Virus record (IMG/VR): IMGVR_UViG_3300025082_000098
Location: 1 to 20,799 of that record
DNA: 20,799 nt
Source of the DNA: a virus
Direction: 5' to 3' (one strand)
A program made the position numbers and the translations under genes. The notes under the pieces were generated by a model. It worked only from the letters and a program-made list of their open reading frames with translations. It searched no databases and had not been told where the DNA came from. Positions 7,451 to 13,834 of this stretch are shown here, piece after piece (the first letter of the stretch is position 1; every line of letters starts with the position of its first letter).

Positions 7451-9255
7451 ACTAAAGCCTCTCTTCCTTTTTCATTTAAAGCAGAATTAATTACATTAAC
7501 AATAGTTGCTCTGTTATCAATTAATAATTTTTTAACTCCTGTTACATCTGTTGCATTAATAGTAAAGGCAATATTTATATTTTTACCTCCAAGATGAGGA
7601 CTAATAAACCCACTACTATTAGGAATCATGACCTCTGGTCCTCCCTCACCAACCATGTATGGTTTATTTTCTGATACTATTCCACCTTGTCTTCTTCCAG
7701 TATATTTCTGCGCTCTTATTTGTCCTACTTGTGCCATACCAAAAGCTAGTGCCGCGGCTACTGCAAGATAACCCATAGGTGTAGCACCATAAGCCGCAAA
7801 CGCTTTCATAGCTGCCGATCTTGTATTAATAATAGCTTCTGCTATTTTATATGCTTTTAATGCTTTAAATGCTTTCTTACTATGTCCTGATAATATAGTT
7901 AGTGTTCCCTCTACATCACTCCTAAGATTTGCATTAGCTTTTTCTCTAATCTCTTTTTCTTTTTTAACTCTTTCTTCATACGCATCTATTCGCGCCCATT
8001 CTAATTTTTGCATGTGTGCAAAATGTAATTGCTGTTGTCGTTTTTCTTCTTCTAAACGCTCAAGATTTTTTAGTCTAGCTTTTTCGGCCTCTGAACTTAA
8101 ATTTGCTATAAGTTGTTTTTTTGTTTCTGCAGCTTTTTGTGCAGATAATACACTTGCGGCATTTGTCTTTTCTTCATTGTCTTGACTCTCGACTCCCAAT
8201 CCATTTATTACTTTATGAAAATCAATTATTTCCTGTTTCATTATGGCAGTATTATCTACAACGGAATCTTTAACTTTTAACATTTGTAATTTCATTATTC
8301 CTGGCCAACCAGCGGGTCCTGAAGCAAATAATAAGGCCTGTGTTTTAAATATTTTCCAATTAGTTGCTAAACCATCAAATGAATCTCCTAGACCTATAAT
8401 TGTATATTTAAGTCTAATAAATGCTTCACCAACTTGTCCTACAATATTCAGAAATTTCTCTGCTAACCATTTTCCAAATCCTTCCATATCTGTATGTGTT
8501 TCTTTTACATAGTGTAATAAAGTATCTCTTAATTTATTTGAAGCAGTTTCAATCGCTGGTGCTAATCCAACAGTAAATTGATTTGCAAGTCCTGTAAATA
8601 ATAATTTAGTTCTAGCGACTGAATCGTTTGCATCTTCAATAGCCCTAACCATTTTTGTTGTTAAAACTAAACCTAAAGTCTTCGCTTCCTTACTCATTTC
8701 TACCATGCCAGCAGTACCAGATTCAATAGCAGTTAAGAGTTCTATATTTCGACCACCAAATAATTTATAAGCAATAGCAGTTTTATCTCCTTCTTTTTTT
8801 ACTTTTTGCAAAGCGTCAGCAACCAACTCGAATTGAGCCATTAAATCTCCATTCGTTGCTCTTAAATCATCTTGAGTAATTTTTAATTGTTTAAATGCGT
8901 CTTGTGCAATACCAGTTCCTTTAACAAGCCAATCGTTAATTCCAACTGCCATTGTTCTTGCACCTTTAGCAAATGCTTCTAAAGATGTTCCACCTAGTTC
9001 TGCCGCTAATCTAAATGCTGATAAATTTTCTGTTGAAATAAATAATTGACGTGATAGCTTTCCAATCTTGTCTACACTAATTAATGAATTTCTAATTAAT
9101 AAACCAAGACCAGCTACACCAGCGACTGCCGCTAGTCCAGTCTTCATATTAAAAATAGCTTTACTTACGCCTTTTAGTCCACGCTTTAATGAACTAAATG
9201 CTCGTTTAGTTTTATCCTTTGCATTAATATCAAATTGTAATTTATTTCTTGCCAT
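7447..9255 (-). CDS. H-like: Tail tape measure protein
   Basis: The 602-residue, helix-rich, alanine-rich protein begins MARNKLQFDINAKDKTKRAF, which fits the tape-measure start, and has a hydrophobic segment at about 38-56 (GLAAVAGVAGLGLL). A long coiled coil runs at about 375-445. A second hydrophobic stretch lies at about 490-515 (YLAVAAALAFGMAQVG). The C-terminal GGIVSENKPYMVGEGGPEVMIP (about 524-545) is a hallmark of tape-measure tails. Tape measures set tail length at roughly 1.5 angstrom per residue, which would give a tail near 90 nm, and they help DNA enter the cell. It starts in a TAATG overlap with the T-frame of the chaperone gene, so it should be made after ribosomes that have shifted frame. 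The long length, order and motifs make the call secure. Confidence 0.93.
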   Translation of the reverse strand: MARNKLQFDINAKDKTKRAFSSLKRGLKGVSKAIFNMKTGLAAVAGVAGLGLLIRNSLISVDKIGKLSRQLFISTENLSAFRLAAELGGTSLEAFAKGARTMAVGINDWLVKGTGIAQDAFKQLKITQDDLRATNGDLMAQFELVADALQKVKKEGDKTAIAYKLFGGRNIELLTAIESGTAGMVEMSKEAKTLGLVLTTKMVRAIEDANDSVARTKLLFTGLANQFTVGLAPAIETASNKLRDTLLHYVKETHTDMEGFGKWLAEKFLNIVGQVGEAFIRLKYTIIGLGDSFDGLATNWKIFKTQALLFASGPAGWPGIMKLQMLKVKDSVVDNTAIMKQEIIDFHKVINGLGVESQDNEEKTNAASVLSAQKAAETKKQLIANLSSEAEKARLKNLERLEEEKRQQQLHFAHMQKLEWARIDAYEERVKKEKEIREKANANLRSDVEGTLTILSGHSKKAFKALKAYKIAEAIINTRSAAMKAFAAYGATPMGYLAVAAALAFGMAQVGQIRAQKYTGRRQGGIVSENKPYMVGEGGPEVMIPNSSGFISPHLGGKNINIAFTINATDVTGVKKLLIDNRATIVNVINSALNEKGREALV

Positions 9256-9407
9256 TATCTTTTTAATTTAGCGTCTTTGTTTAGTTTATTATAAAACGCA
9301 CACCATAAATTAAACTCGTCAACAGTCATATCCATAATGTCGGATAGTTTCAAGTTGAGGTCTTTAGCAAGATGGAGAATGTTTAGAAGTTCGTTATCAG
9401 TCCTGAT
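9255..9407 (-). CDS. T-like: Tail assembly chaperone, T-frame extension reached by frameshift
   Basis: This 50-codon frame has no start codon of its own at its beginning; it opens from the A10 run in the 3' end of the preceding chaperone gene and ends in a TAATG overlap with the tape measure. It reads IRTDNELLNILHLAKDLNL, then a segment with LSDIMDMTVDEFNLWCAFYN, and ends KLKR. 'L...A...n....im.Mt..Ef.lW..fy' is the pattern of gpT-type C-terminal chaperone domains, which bind the tape measure. Relative to the first frame it is +1 (equal to -2), giving a fusion of 163 or 164 residues with the slip placed within the run. In lambda and most relatives the shift is -1. A Met at codon 25 of this frame could in theory start a very short protein but has no ribosome site. 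Confidence 0.8.
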   Translation of the reverse strand: MRTDNELLNILHLAKDLNLKLSDIMDMTVDEFNLWCAFYNKLNKDAKLKR

Positions 9408-9747
9408 TTTTTTTTTCCCAGTCTTCAACTGGGATTACGTCTAATATCTGATTGGCAACTCGTGCCACTATATCAGGATCAGTAGTGTGCATTAAGGAAT
9501 GTTTATCGTCTAGCTTAAATATTTTATTGCCTTTGTCATCTTCAGCTTTAAAAATTAAAACATTAGCGAATAAAGTAACATCGTCAGGTTTTATATCACG
9601 ACTTAATCTTCTTTTTTCTGCTAAAGTTAAAGGTTTAGCATAGATAACAAATGGTTTTCCATCTTTGGTTTCCCATTCTGGTATCTCAATTCGTTTTATA
9701 TCTTTTGATTTAAAATGTTCTTTAGCAGACTCAAGTATATCGCTCAT
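9397..9747 (-). CDS. G-like: Tail assembly chaperone, G-type
   Basis: The 116-residue protein sits between the tail tube and tape measure genes, the fixed place of gpG-type chaperones. It begins MSDILESAKEHFKSKDIKRIEIPEW and has a beta-rich middle (GKPFVIYAKPLTLAEKRRLSR), followed by a helical C-terminal part ending in WEKKNQD. 'ipew...dGk.f.iyakplTlaek.rl' resembles tail chaperones and related tail proteins from other siphoviruses of alphaproteobacteria. The final codons GAA AAA AAA AAT lie in the A10 run where the frame change to the T part occurs. The role in lambda is to coat the tape measure during tail assembly, with a fixed ratio of G to GT protein. I see no clear Shine-Dalgarno sequence upstream. 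Confidence 0.85.
   Translation of the reverse strand: MSDILESAKEHFKSKDIKRIEIPEWETKDGKPFVIYAKPLTLAEKRRLSRDIKPDDVTLFANVLIFKAEDDKGNKIFKLDDKHSLMHTTDPDIVARVANQILDVIPVEDWEKKNQD
9405..9419 (-). other. Frameshift site: G3A10 homopolymer
   Basis: Read on the minus strand, GGG followed by ten A (positions 9416 down to 9407) and then TC. The first frame reads TGG GAA AAA AAA AAT CAG GAC TGA. The T frame resumes as ATC AGG ACT. The -1 frame would end after only a handful of codons (ends TTC TAA), so only a +1 or -2 change gives the long product. A run of ten A can shift by ribosome slippage or by the polymerase adding or dropping A. Confidence 0.75.
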
Positions 9748-9788
9748 GACAGAGTTAATACATAAATAAAACTAAATAGTCAAATTAA

Positions 9789-10178
9789 TTAAACAGTTCC
9801 TCTAGTTAGCGCACCAGTTAAAGTAGCTGAAAAAGTTGCTTCTATCATACCATCAGTTGGAACTGAAACAGAATTAGCAGTAATTAACCATGTACCGCCA
9901 AAATAATAATCTGCTGAATCAGCACCCTCTGGATATAAATAAAGAGTCACTTGTTCACCTTCCGCTATTGCTATCTGTCCATTAGTGTCTGTTTCGTCCC
10001 AGAAACACTCAACAGATGCAGTTGCACCTTTTTTGCCAACTTGGAAAGTTTTGGAAGTATCAGTTAATGTAGTATCTTCTAATAATTCTGCTGTTGTGTC
10101 TAAAGTAAAACTTCTCACTTCTGCAATAATATTAGAACCACATTTTACTAAACCTGAACTTCCTGTATGTGTTGCCAT
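9789..10178 (-). CDS. V-like: Major tail tube protein
   Basis: The 129-residue protein begins MATHTGSSGLVKCGSNIIAEVRSFTLDTTAELLEDTTL and continues KGATASVECFWDETD, GEQVTLYLYPEG and YYFGGTWLITANSVSVP, ending IEATFSATLTGALTRGTV. Residues 'gs.g.vk.g...iaev.sftld..ae..edt.l.d' and the closing 'eatfs...tGal' are the pattern of tube-forming subunits of siphoviruses. The protein polymerises as stacked hexamer rings around the tape measure. The gene has one of the better ribosome sites here (AGAGGAA about eight bases before the ATG), as expected for a highly expressed structural protein, and overlaps the previous stop by TAATG. There is no extra Ig-like domain at the C-terminus, unlike lambda gpV. 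Confidence 0.88.
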   Translation of the reverse strand: MATHTGSSGLVKCGSNIIAEVRSFTLDTTAELLEDTTLTDTSKTFQVGKKGATASVECFWDETDTNGQIAIAEGEQVTLYLYPEGADSADYYFGGTWLITANSVSVPTDGMIEATFSATLTGALTRGTV

Positions 10179-10360
10179 TATTTATTTTCCTCTTTTTTTA
10201 TTTTCTGTTTAGCTTTATTACTAAACGTACTTATAGGTTTTGTAACAGTAACACCAACCTTTGTGTACCCCATTTTCAAATAATAGTCTTCCTTATCTGC
10301 AAATGTTTCAATCACACTATCTCCGTTAGGTGTTTTTAATTTTATTCTATTTGTTGCCAT
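10178..10360 (-). CDS. Small hypothetical protein, 60 aa, in tail block
   Basis: A 60-residue basic protein between the tail terminator and tube genes, with a TAATG overlap to the tube gene. The N-terminal 40 residues (ATNRIKLKTPNGDSVIETFADKEDYYLKMGYTKV) look like a small alpha/beta fold, and the C-terminal 20 residues are a Lys-rich tail. No motif is recognised. The position corresponds to that between gpU and gpV of lambda, where some phages encode a small conserved protein of unknown role. Coupled translation and conserved location argue that it is real. Confidence 0.6.
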   Translation of the reverse strand: MATNRIKLKTPNGDSVIETFADKEDYYLKMGYTKVGVTVTKPISTFSNKAKQKIKKEENK

Positions 10361-10362
10361 AA

Positions 10363-10806
10363 TTATACTCCAGTTTGTACTGCATTTTCGATAGTATTGT
10401 ATGAAATTAAATAGGTCAACCTCATCAACCCTGTTTTTTGACTAGCAGTTTCAAATTCTACTTCTGTTGAAACTAATTTTGTATCTTTGGCATTACCGCC
10501 ACGTGAAACATCAGTTACCATTGCTTCTTCAACTTCTTCTGCAATCGTATCAAGTGTGTCATCTATATTTGCTGTACCTCTACAATGTGCTTCTACAATT
10601 AAATTTAATGACCTATATTGAGTTCGTGTATTTTGTCCAATAGTATAATCTTCTATTGTTTCATCTAATGTATAAACAATTAAAGCTGGAAGATTTCCAG
10701 TCTGTAATGGAAAATATCTTGTTTCATAAACATTTGAACCAGTAGTAGATAAACTTGTAACTGTTGTAACAACGTGTTCTCTGATTGCTTTTCTAACGTG
10801 AGCCAT
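10363..10806 (-). CDS. U-like: Tail terminator protein, gpU-like
   Basis: The 147-residue protein begins MAHVRKAIREHVVTTVTSLSTTGSNVYETRYFPLQTGNLPALIVYTLDE. The opening helix followed by 'l.ttG.nVy..R.fplq...lPaliVyt..E' is characteristic of gpU-type terminators, as is the later YRSLNLIVEAHCRGT strand and the DDTLDTIAEEVEEAM helix. The final LMRLTYLISYNT strand fits the same fold. gpU forms a hexameric ring that stops growth of the tail tube and joins it to the head. The gene starts 1 base after the FII-like gene and is followed after 2 bases by the 60-residue gene, giving the expected connector to tail order. Confidence 0.82.
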   Translation of the reverse strand: MAHVRKAIREHVVTTVTSLSTTGSNVYETRYFPLQTGNLPALIVYTLDETIEDYTIGQNTRTQYRSLNLIVEAHCRGTANIDDTLDTIAEEVEEAMVTDVSRGGNAKDTKLVSTEVEFETASQKTGLMRLTYLISYNTIENAVQTGV

Positions 10807-10807
10807 A

Positions 10808-11116
10808 TTATCCTGATAATGTAAATCTTGTCATTCCTGTTCCATCAGGAAATATCTCTTTAATGTAATAAGTAACGCTATCAATAACAAAGGTATCATC
10901 AAAAGTTGCGGCAGAAACATCGCTTGATCGGCAAGTAAATACTGGCACTTCTTCTATTAATCCAGCTTCTCCTACTGACTGTTCTACTGATTCCTTATCA
11001 AAAATACCTTTAACTGTTGAACTTGAACTAGCACTAACATCTGTAAAAGTTGCAGATTTACCAAAATCATCTGTATCAAAAAATATTAATCTTTCTGTAT
11101 CTGATTCTATTGCCAT
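10808..11116 (-). CDS. FII-like: Head-tail joining protein, gpFII-like
   Basis: The 102-residue protein has LIFFDTDDFGKSATFTDVSASSSSTVKGIFDKESVEQ near its start, matching the 'f..dDFg..aty......v.giFd.e' pattern of FII-type (Phage_attach) connectors. The C-terminal half reads ATFDDTFVIDSVTYYIKEIFPDGTGMTRFTLSG, beta-strands ending in 'dg.G...l.l', also typical. The protein binds the filled head so that the finished tail can attach. Position directly before the gpU-like gene matches lambda, with no gpZ analogue between. No clear Shine-Dalgarno precedes the ATG; the neighbouring gene stops 2 bases upstream, so reinitiation is plausible. Confidence 0.8.
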   Translation of the reverse strand: MAIESDTERLIFFDTDDFGKSATFTDVSASSSSTVKGIFDKESVEQSVGEAGLIEEVPVFTCRSSDVSAATFDDTFVIDSVTYYIKEIFPDGTGMTRFTLSG

Positions 11117-11117
11117 T

Positions 11118-11429
11118 TTAATTTGCTTTTTTTATACATTTTGTTAATAATCTAAATAGTAATGGATTGGCCATGAATATTTTTTCGTAACCATTGCCTA
11201 CTGCAAATGCAATAGGTTCTTCGCCTTTCTCATTCACATTTATATTTTCCATATTCATTATTATATGAAATAACTCATGGAATAAAGTATTAAATAACCT
11301 TAAACCTTTCAACCTTTTATCTATCTGTAATGTATGGAGATTTGGATCATATAATCCAAAACAGTCTTGAAGTAAAACATATTGAATTTTAATTTTTCTT
11401 TTACCATACTTGATAAAAGACAAGTTCAT
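11118..11429 (-). CDS. Small zinc metallopeptidase-like protein (HExxH)
   Basis: The 103-residue protein contains TLFHELFHIIMN with His51, Glu52 and His55 of a zincin HExxH motif, followed by EEPIAFAVGNGYEKIF in which Glu70 or Glu71 could be the third zinc ligand. This layout (short beta-strand region, HExxH helix, then 'E...A.A.....') resembles small ImmA/IrrE- or SprT-like metallopeptidases. The gene lies between the capsid and connector genes and overlaps a small membrane protein gene by TAATG. Prohead maturation is already served by the protease fused to the capsid protein, so this enzyme may process another head or connector protein, or act on a host protein. Substrate cannot be told from sequence. 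Confidence 0.72.
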   Translation of the reverse strand: MNLSFIKYGKRKIKIQYVLLQDCFGLYDPNLHTLQIDKRLKGLRLFNTLFHELFHIIMNMENINVNEKGEEPIAFAVGNGYEKIFMANPLLFRLLTKCIKKAN

Positions 11430-11545
11430 TAAAATACAAAGATATACAAAACAACAATTAAAATAATAATACCAGCAGATATTTTTGGATTATCTTTTGC
11501 TATTCCAAACCAGTTTTTAAACTTACGTTTAAAATTAGTTATCAT
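11429..11545 (-). CDS. Small single-pass membrane protein, 38 aa
   Basis: A frame of 38 codons has one of the strongest ribosome sites in the window (AAAGGAG about seven bases before the ATG) and a TAATG overlap with the next gene. It has a basic N-terminal half (MITNFKRKFKNWFG) and a hydrophobic C-terminal segment at about residues 22-38 (ISAGIIILIVVLYIFVF) that is long enough to cross a membrane. Basic N-terminus plus C-terminal helix suggests a tail-anchored inner-membrane protein with its N-terminus inside. Position in the head block is unusual for a lysis protein, though holin-like activity cannot be excluded. The family is not recognised. Confidence 0.7.
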   Translation of the reverse strand: MITNFKRKFKNWFGIAKDNPKISAGIIILIVVLYIFVF

Positions 11546-11557
11546 AATTAGACTCCT

Positions 11558-11755
11558 TTATTTTTTTTTTCGTGAAAAAAAACTTTTCTTTTTAACAGTT
11601 TCTTTATTTTCAGGTTTTTTAACTGATTCAGCACTTGCAATAGCTTTCCCTATACCGATTAATAATTCTCCATCGTTTTGAGTAGCTTCTATTACATCAC
11701 CAGCTTTTGCTAATTGCCCTTTGACAAAAGTTTGTTTTAGTATTTTTATCTTCAT
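11558..11755 (-). CDS. Small protein after capsid, 65 aa
   Basis: A 65-residue protein with a good AAGGA ribosome site seven bases before the ATG. Residues 1-43 (KIKILKQTFVKGQLAKAGDVIEATQNDGELLIGIGKAIA) form a small beta-barrel-like unit with 'kv....v.g....aGdvie.......llig.gkA', a pattern I recall from small proteins encoded next to major capsid genes in many phages. The last 20 residues are very basic (KKSFFSRKKK). It is the first gene after the capsid terminator, in the place of lambda FI or HK97 connector genes. A role in head decoration or connector assembly is possible but not shown. Confidence 0.68.
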   Translation of the reverse strand: MKIKILKQTFVKGQLAKAGDVIEATQNDGELLIGIGKAIASAESVKKPENKETVKKKSFFSRKKK

Positions 11756-11780
11756 AATAATTCCTTTTATATAAAAGAAA

Positions 11781-11802
11781 AGGCGAGGTCAATGCCTCGC
11801 CT
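11781..11802 (-). terminator. Rho-independent terminator after the capsid gene
   Basis: On the minus strand, AGGCGAGG-CATTGA-CCTCGCCT forms a perfect 8-bp GC-rich stem with a 6-base loop, followed at once by a T-rich run (TTTTCTTTTATAT) on the same strand. It begins 19 bases after the capsid stop codon. This is the strongest hairpin I see in an otherwise AT-rich window, and it should cut transcription of downstream connector and tail genes relative to capsid mRNA. Confidence 0.85.
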
Positions 11803-11811
11803 AATCTTGTA

Positions 11812-11830
11812 AATGCGTTAATTACGCATT
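11812..11830. other. Small hairpin over the capsid stop codon
   Basis: AATGCGT-TAATT-ACGCATT: a 7-bp perfect stem with a 5-base loop that spans the capsid stop codon, just ahead of the terminator stem. It has only three GC pairs and no T-run of its own. It may protect the 3' end of capsid mRNA, or be chance. Confidence 0.5.
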
Positions 11831-13822
11831 ATTATCTTGAATTGCCGCAAAACTTTCTGCGTGTCTAACAGCAACATCAACATCGTATAGCCCTATAATT
11901 CTAGTACCACCTTTAGCGGCATTAGTATAAGGATCAACAGATATATCTAAACTACCCCATTCTCCAACAATCAGGTCATTAAAATTCCCGAAAGTTAAAG
12001 CAGAGCAATCTCCACTTGATGACCCTTTTGTAAGAGTATCAGGTGAGTTTGTTGTTGAAAAGACATTGTAACCCAGTAGCTTGTTTTGATCGTTCATGAT
12101 CATGACAGAGTCAGAAGAACCGACTTTAGCCGTAGCCATTAAACGAGAAACTGCAAGAGGAGAAGTAATCCAAGCCAACGCACCTATATCTGCGTTGTCA
12201 GTAGCAACTTCTTTCCAAGTTTCAACAGCCAGCGCCCATGTAAACGCACCACCATTCGTTCCGATAGCAACAGAACCAATACCTGAAGTATTTAAAATAC
12301 CAGTTGGTTTGTTACTAGAACCTGAACCTTGAATGGCTTGTTTATCAACTTCATTAGAAAGTGTTTTTAAAATATCATTTCTAACAATAGTTTCGATTGC
12401 TGGAGTAGATTGGTGCATTAAGTGTCTTGATATGTCAGTAAATGTTCCCAAAGTTTTTGGAGCCATTGTAACTTGACGATATGTCGTGTTGACTTCTGTT
12501 ACTGCTGAATTTTCTCCAACCCATGATGCAGAATTAACTGCAAGTTGAGCTGGGATAGCAATATCGCCAACTAGACCACTTAAAAATAAAGCACCAGCTT
12601 GTTTCACAACCATTCTTGCTCTTAATGCTTCAATAAACGAACCACTTAAAAGATTAGTTGCTACCAAGTGTCCACCATCTGCGCCCACTCCTTGAATAAG
12701 ATCCCTGGTCCAACGAACGTCTGTTGGAACATAGACACCTTTAGGAGTTTTGCCAGTTTTACGAGAGATTTCATCAGACGCTTCTTTTTCAAGTTCAGCA
12801 CCAGACCAGTTCCCAGTTGTCATTGCTTTAATAGCTTTGACAAGAGAATAGACTCGTGATTCCTTGTTAGAAAGTCCAATGTTGTCTTTCTTGTCCAAAG
12901 GTTTTGCTTCCCCTAGTTTGTTTAAAACAATTCCTCTAAATTGAGCAAGAGAAACATTATCGTTAACTGCTTTATCTGCAAGGTCTTTACAATTATGTCT
13001 TGACCCTAAAGATTGAATTTCCTTAACTCTAGCTGTTTCTTCTTTTCTCGCTTTAGCGATTTGTTCTTCAACATTAACTTGAGGTTGCTCCACTTTTGGA
13101 TTTTCTTTTGCTTTTTCCATTGTGTTTTCCTTAGTTATGATCTCAATAGTTTCTTTACAACTATCTTGATCGGTTAAAGTATCATACCTACTGCGTCCTA
13201 CGCCAACAGTTGAGTCTGCTGGTATGGAAACAATAGACGCTTCCAATGGTTTCCAATTAACACGATAAGTTGGATTTTCCTCGTCCTTATTATCGCTTTT
13301 AATCTTATCCATCTTCATTATTTCGTAGCCCACACTCACATTACTGCGAATGCCATCTACGACATCATGAAAAACCTCATCAGCTAGTTTTGATTTACCA
13401 AATCTAACGACTGCACGACCTACCTTGTCTGCATCGCTGATTTTAGCTTCTTCAATGACTCCTATTTGCTTTTCTAAATCGTGGTTAAGCAATAATGGCG
13501 CTCTACCACTAGCAATGAATGAAAAGTCAACATCTTTTGGATTATGACTTAAAATTTCTGTTCCAAAACTTCTTTCGTATGGTTCTTCAGAAGAAAAAGC
13601 TAGATCAACAGTTCTGTTATTTTCGCTTACTTCTTTTTTATTAAAACCAAATACACGATATAGTTTTTCTTTATCTGATTTTTGTGTTGTCATTTTATTT
13701 TCTTTTTGGAAAGTATCGTTGGTTTCTTTTTGTTCTGATACCACTTCCTTTTCGTTGCTATTAGATACTTGCCCGTTCCCTTTTTCGTCAATGTCATTGT
13801 TTATTTTATATTTTGTTTCCAT
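11822..13822 (-). CDS. Prohead protease / major capsid protein fusion (HK97 type)
   Basis: One 666-residue frame joins two functions. Residues about 53-210 are a U35/S78-type prohead protease: RVFGFNKKE, then RSFGTEIL, RAPLLLNHD with His114 as probable catalytic residue, and GIRSNVSVGYEI with Ser163. Residues about 235-330 are charged and helical, like a delta scaffolding region. From about 375 to the end is an HK97-fold capsid domain: GGHLVATNLLSGSFIEALR, IAIPAQLA, ASWVGENSA, TFTDISRHLM, NEVDKQAIQGSGSSNKPTGI, AWITSPLA and a final GGTRIIGLYDVDVAVRH. The first ATG lacks a clear Shine-Dalgarno; Met44 (13693) is another possible start. An AAGGA precedes an in-frame ATG at Met235. Self-cleavage should free the capsid subunit. 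The gene follows the portal by 12 bases and ends before a strong terminator. Confidence 0.92.
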   Translation of the reverse strand: METKYKINNDIDEKGNGQVSNSNEKEVVSEQKETNDTFQKENKMTTQKSDKEKLYRVFGFNKKEVSENNRTVDLAFSSEEPYERSFGTEILSHNPKDVDFSFIASGRAPLLLNHDLEKQIGVIEEAKISDADKVGRAVVRFGKSKLADEVFHDVVDGIRSNVSVGYEIMKMDKIKSDNKDEENPTYRVNWKPLEASIVSIPADSTVGVGRSRYDTLTDQDSCKETIEIITKENTMEKAKENPKVEQPQVNVEEQIAKARKEETARVKEIQSLGSRHNCKDLADKAVNDNVSLAQFRGIVLNKLGEAKPLDKKDNIGLSNKESRVYSLVKAIKAMTTGNWSGAELEKEASDEISRKTGKTPKGVYVPTDVRWTRDLIQGVGADGGHLVATNLLSGSFIEALRARMVVKQAGALFLSGLVGDIAIPAQLAVNSASWVGENSAVTEVNTTYRQVTMAPKTLGTFTDISRHLMHQSTPAIETIVRNDILKTLSNEVDKQAIQGSGSSNKPTGILNTSGIGSVAIGTNGGAFTWALAVETWKEVATDNADIGALAWITSPLAVSRLMATAKVGSSDSVMIMNDQNKLLGYNVFSTTNSPDTLTKGSSSGDCSALTFGNFNDLIVGEWGSLDISVDPYTNAAKGGTRIIGLYDVDVAVRHAESFAAIQDNNA
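13118..13132 (-). promoter_or_regulatory. Internal ribosome site and ATG inside protease-capsid fusion
   Basis: On the minus strand AAGGA (13132-13128) lies seven bases before an in-frame ATG (13120-13118, Met235, MEKAKENPKVEQ). Initiation here would yield a 432-residue protein with the scaffold-like helix and whole capsid domain but without the protease. The Shine-Dalgarno is clearly better than that of the first ATG of the gene. Confidence 0.55.
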
Positions 13823-13834
13823 AATTAATATCTA

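Noticed and set aside
9380-9416. A lambda-type -1 frameshift at the A10 run
   Set aside because: The -1 frame reads only to a TAA within nine codons, giving no gpT-like domain.
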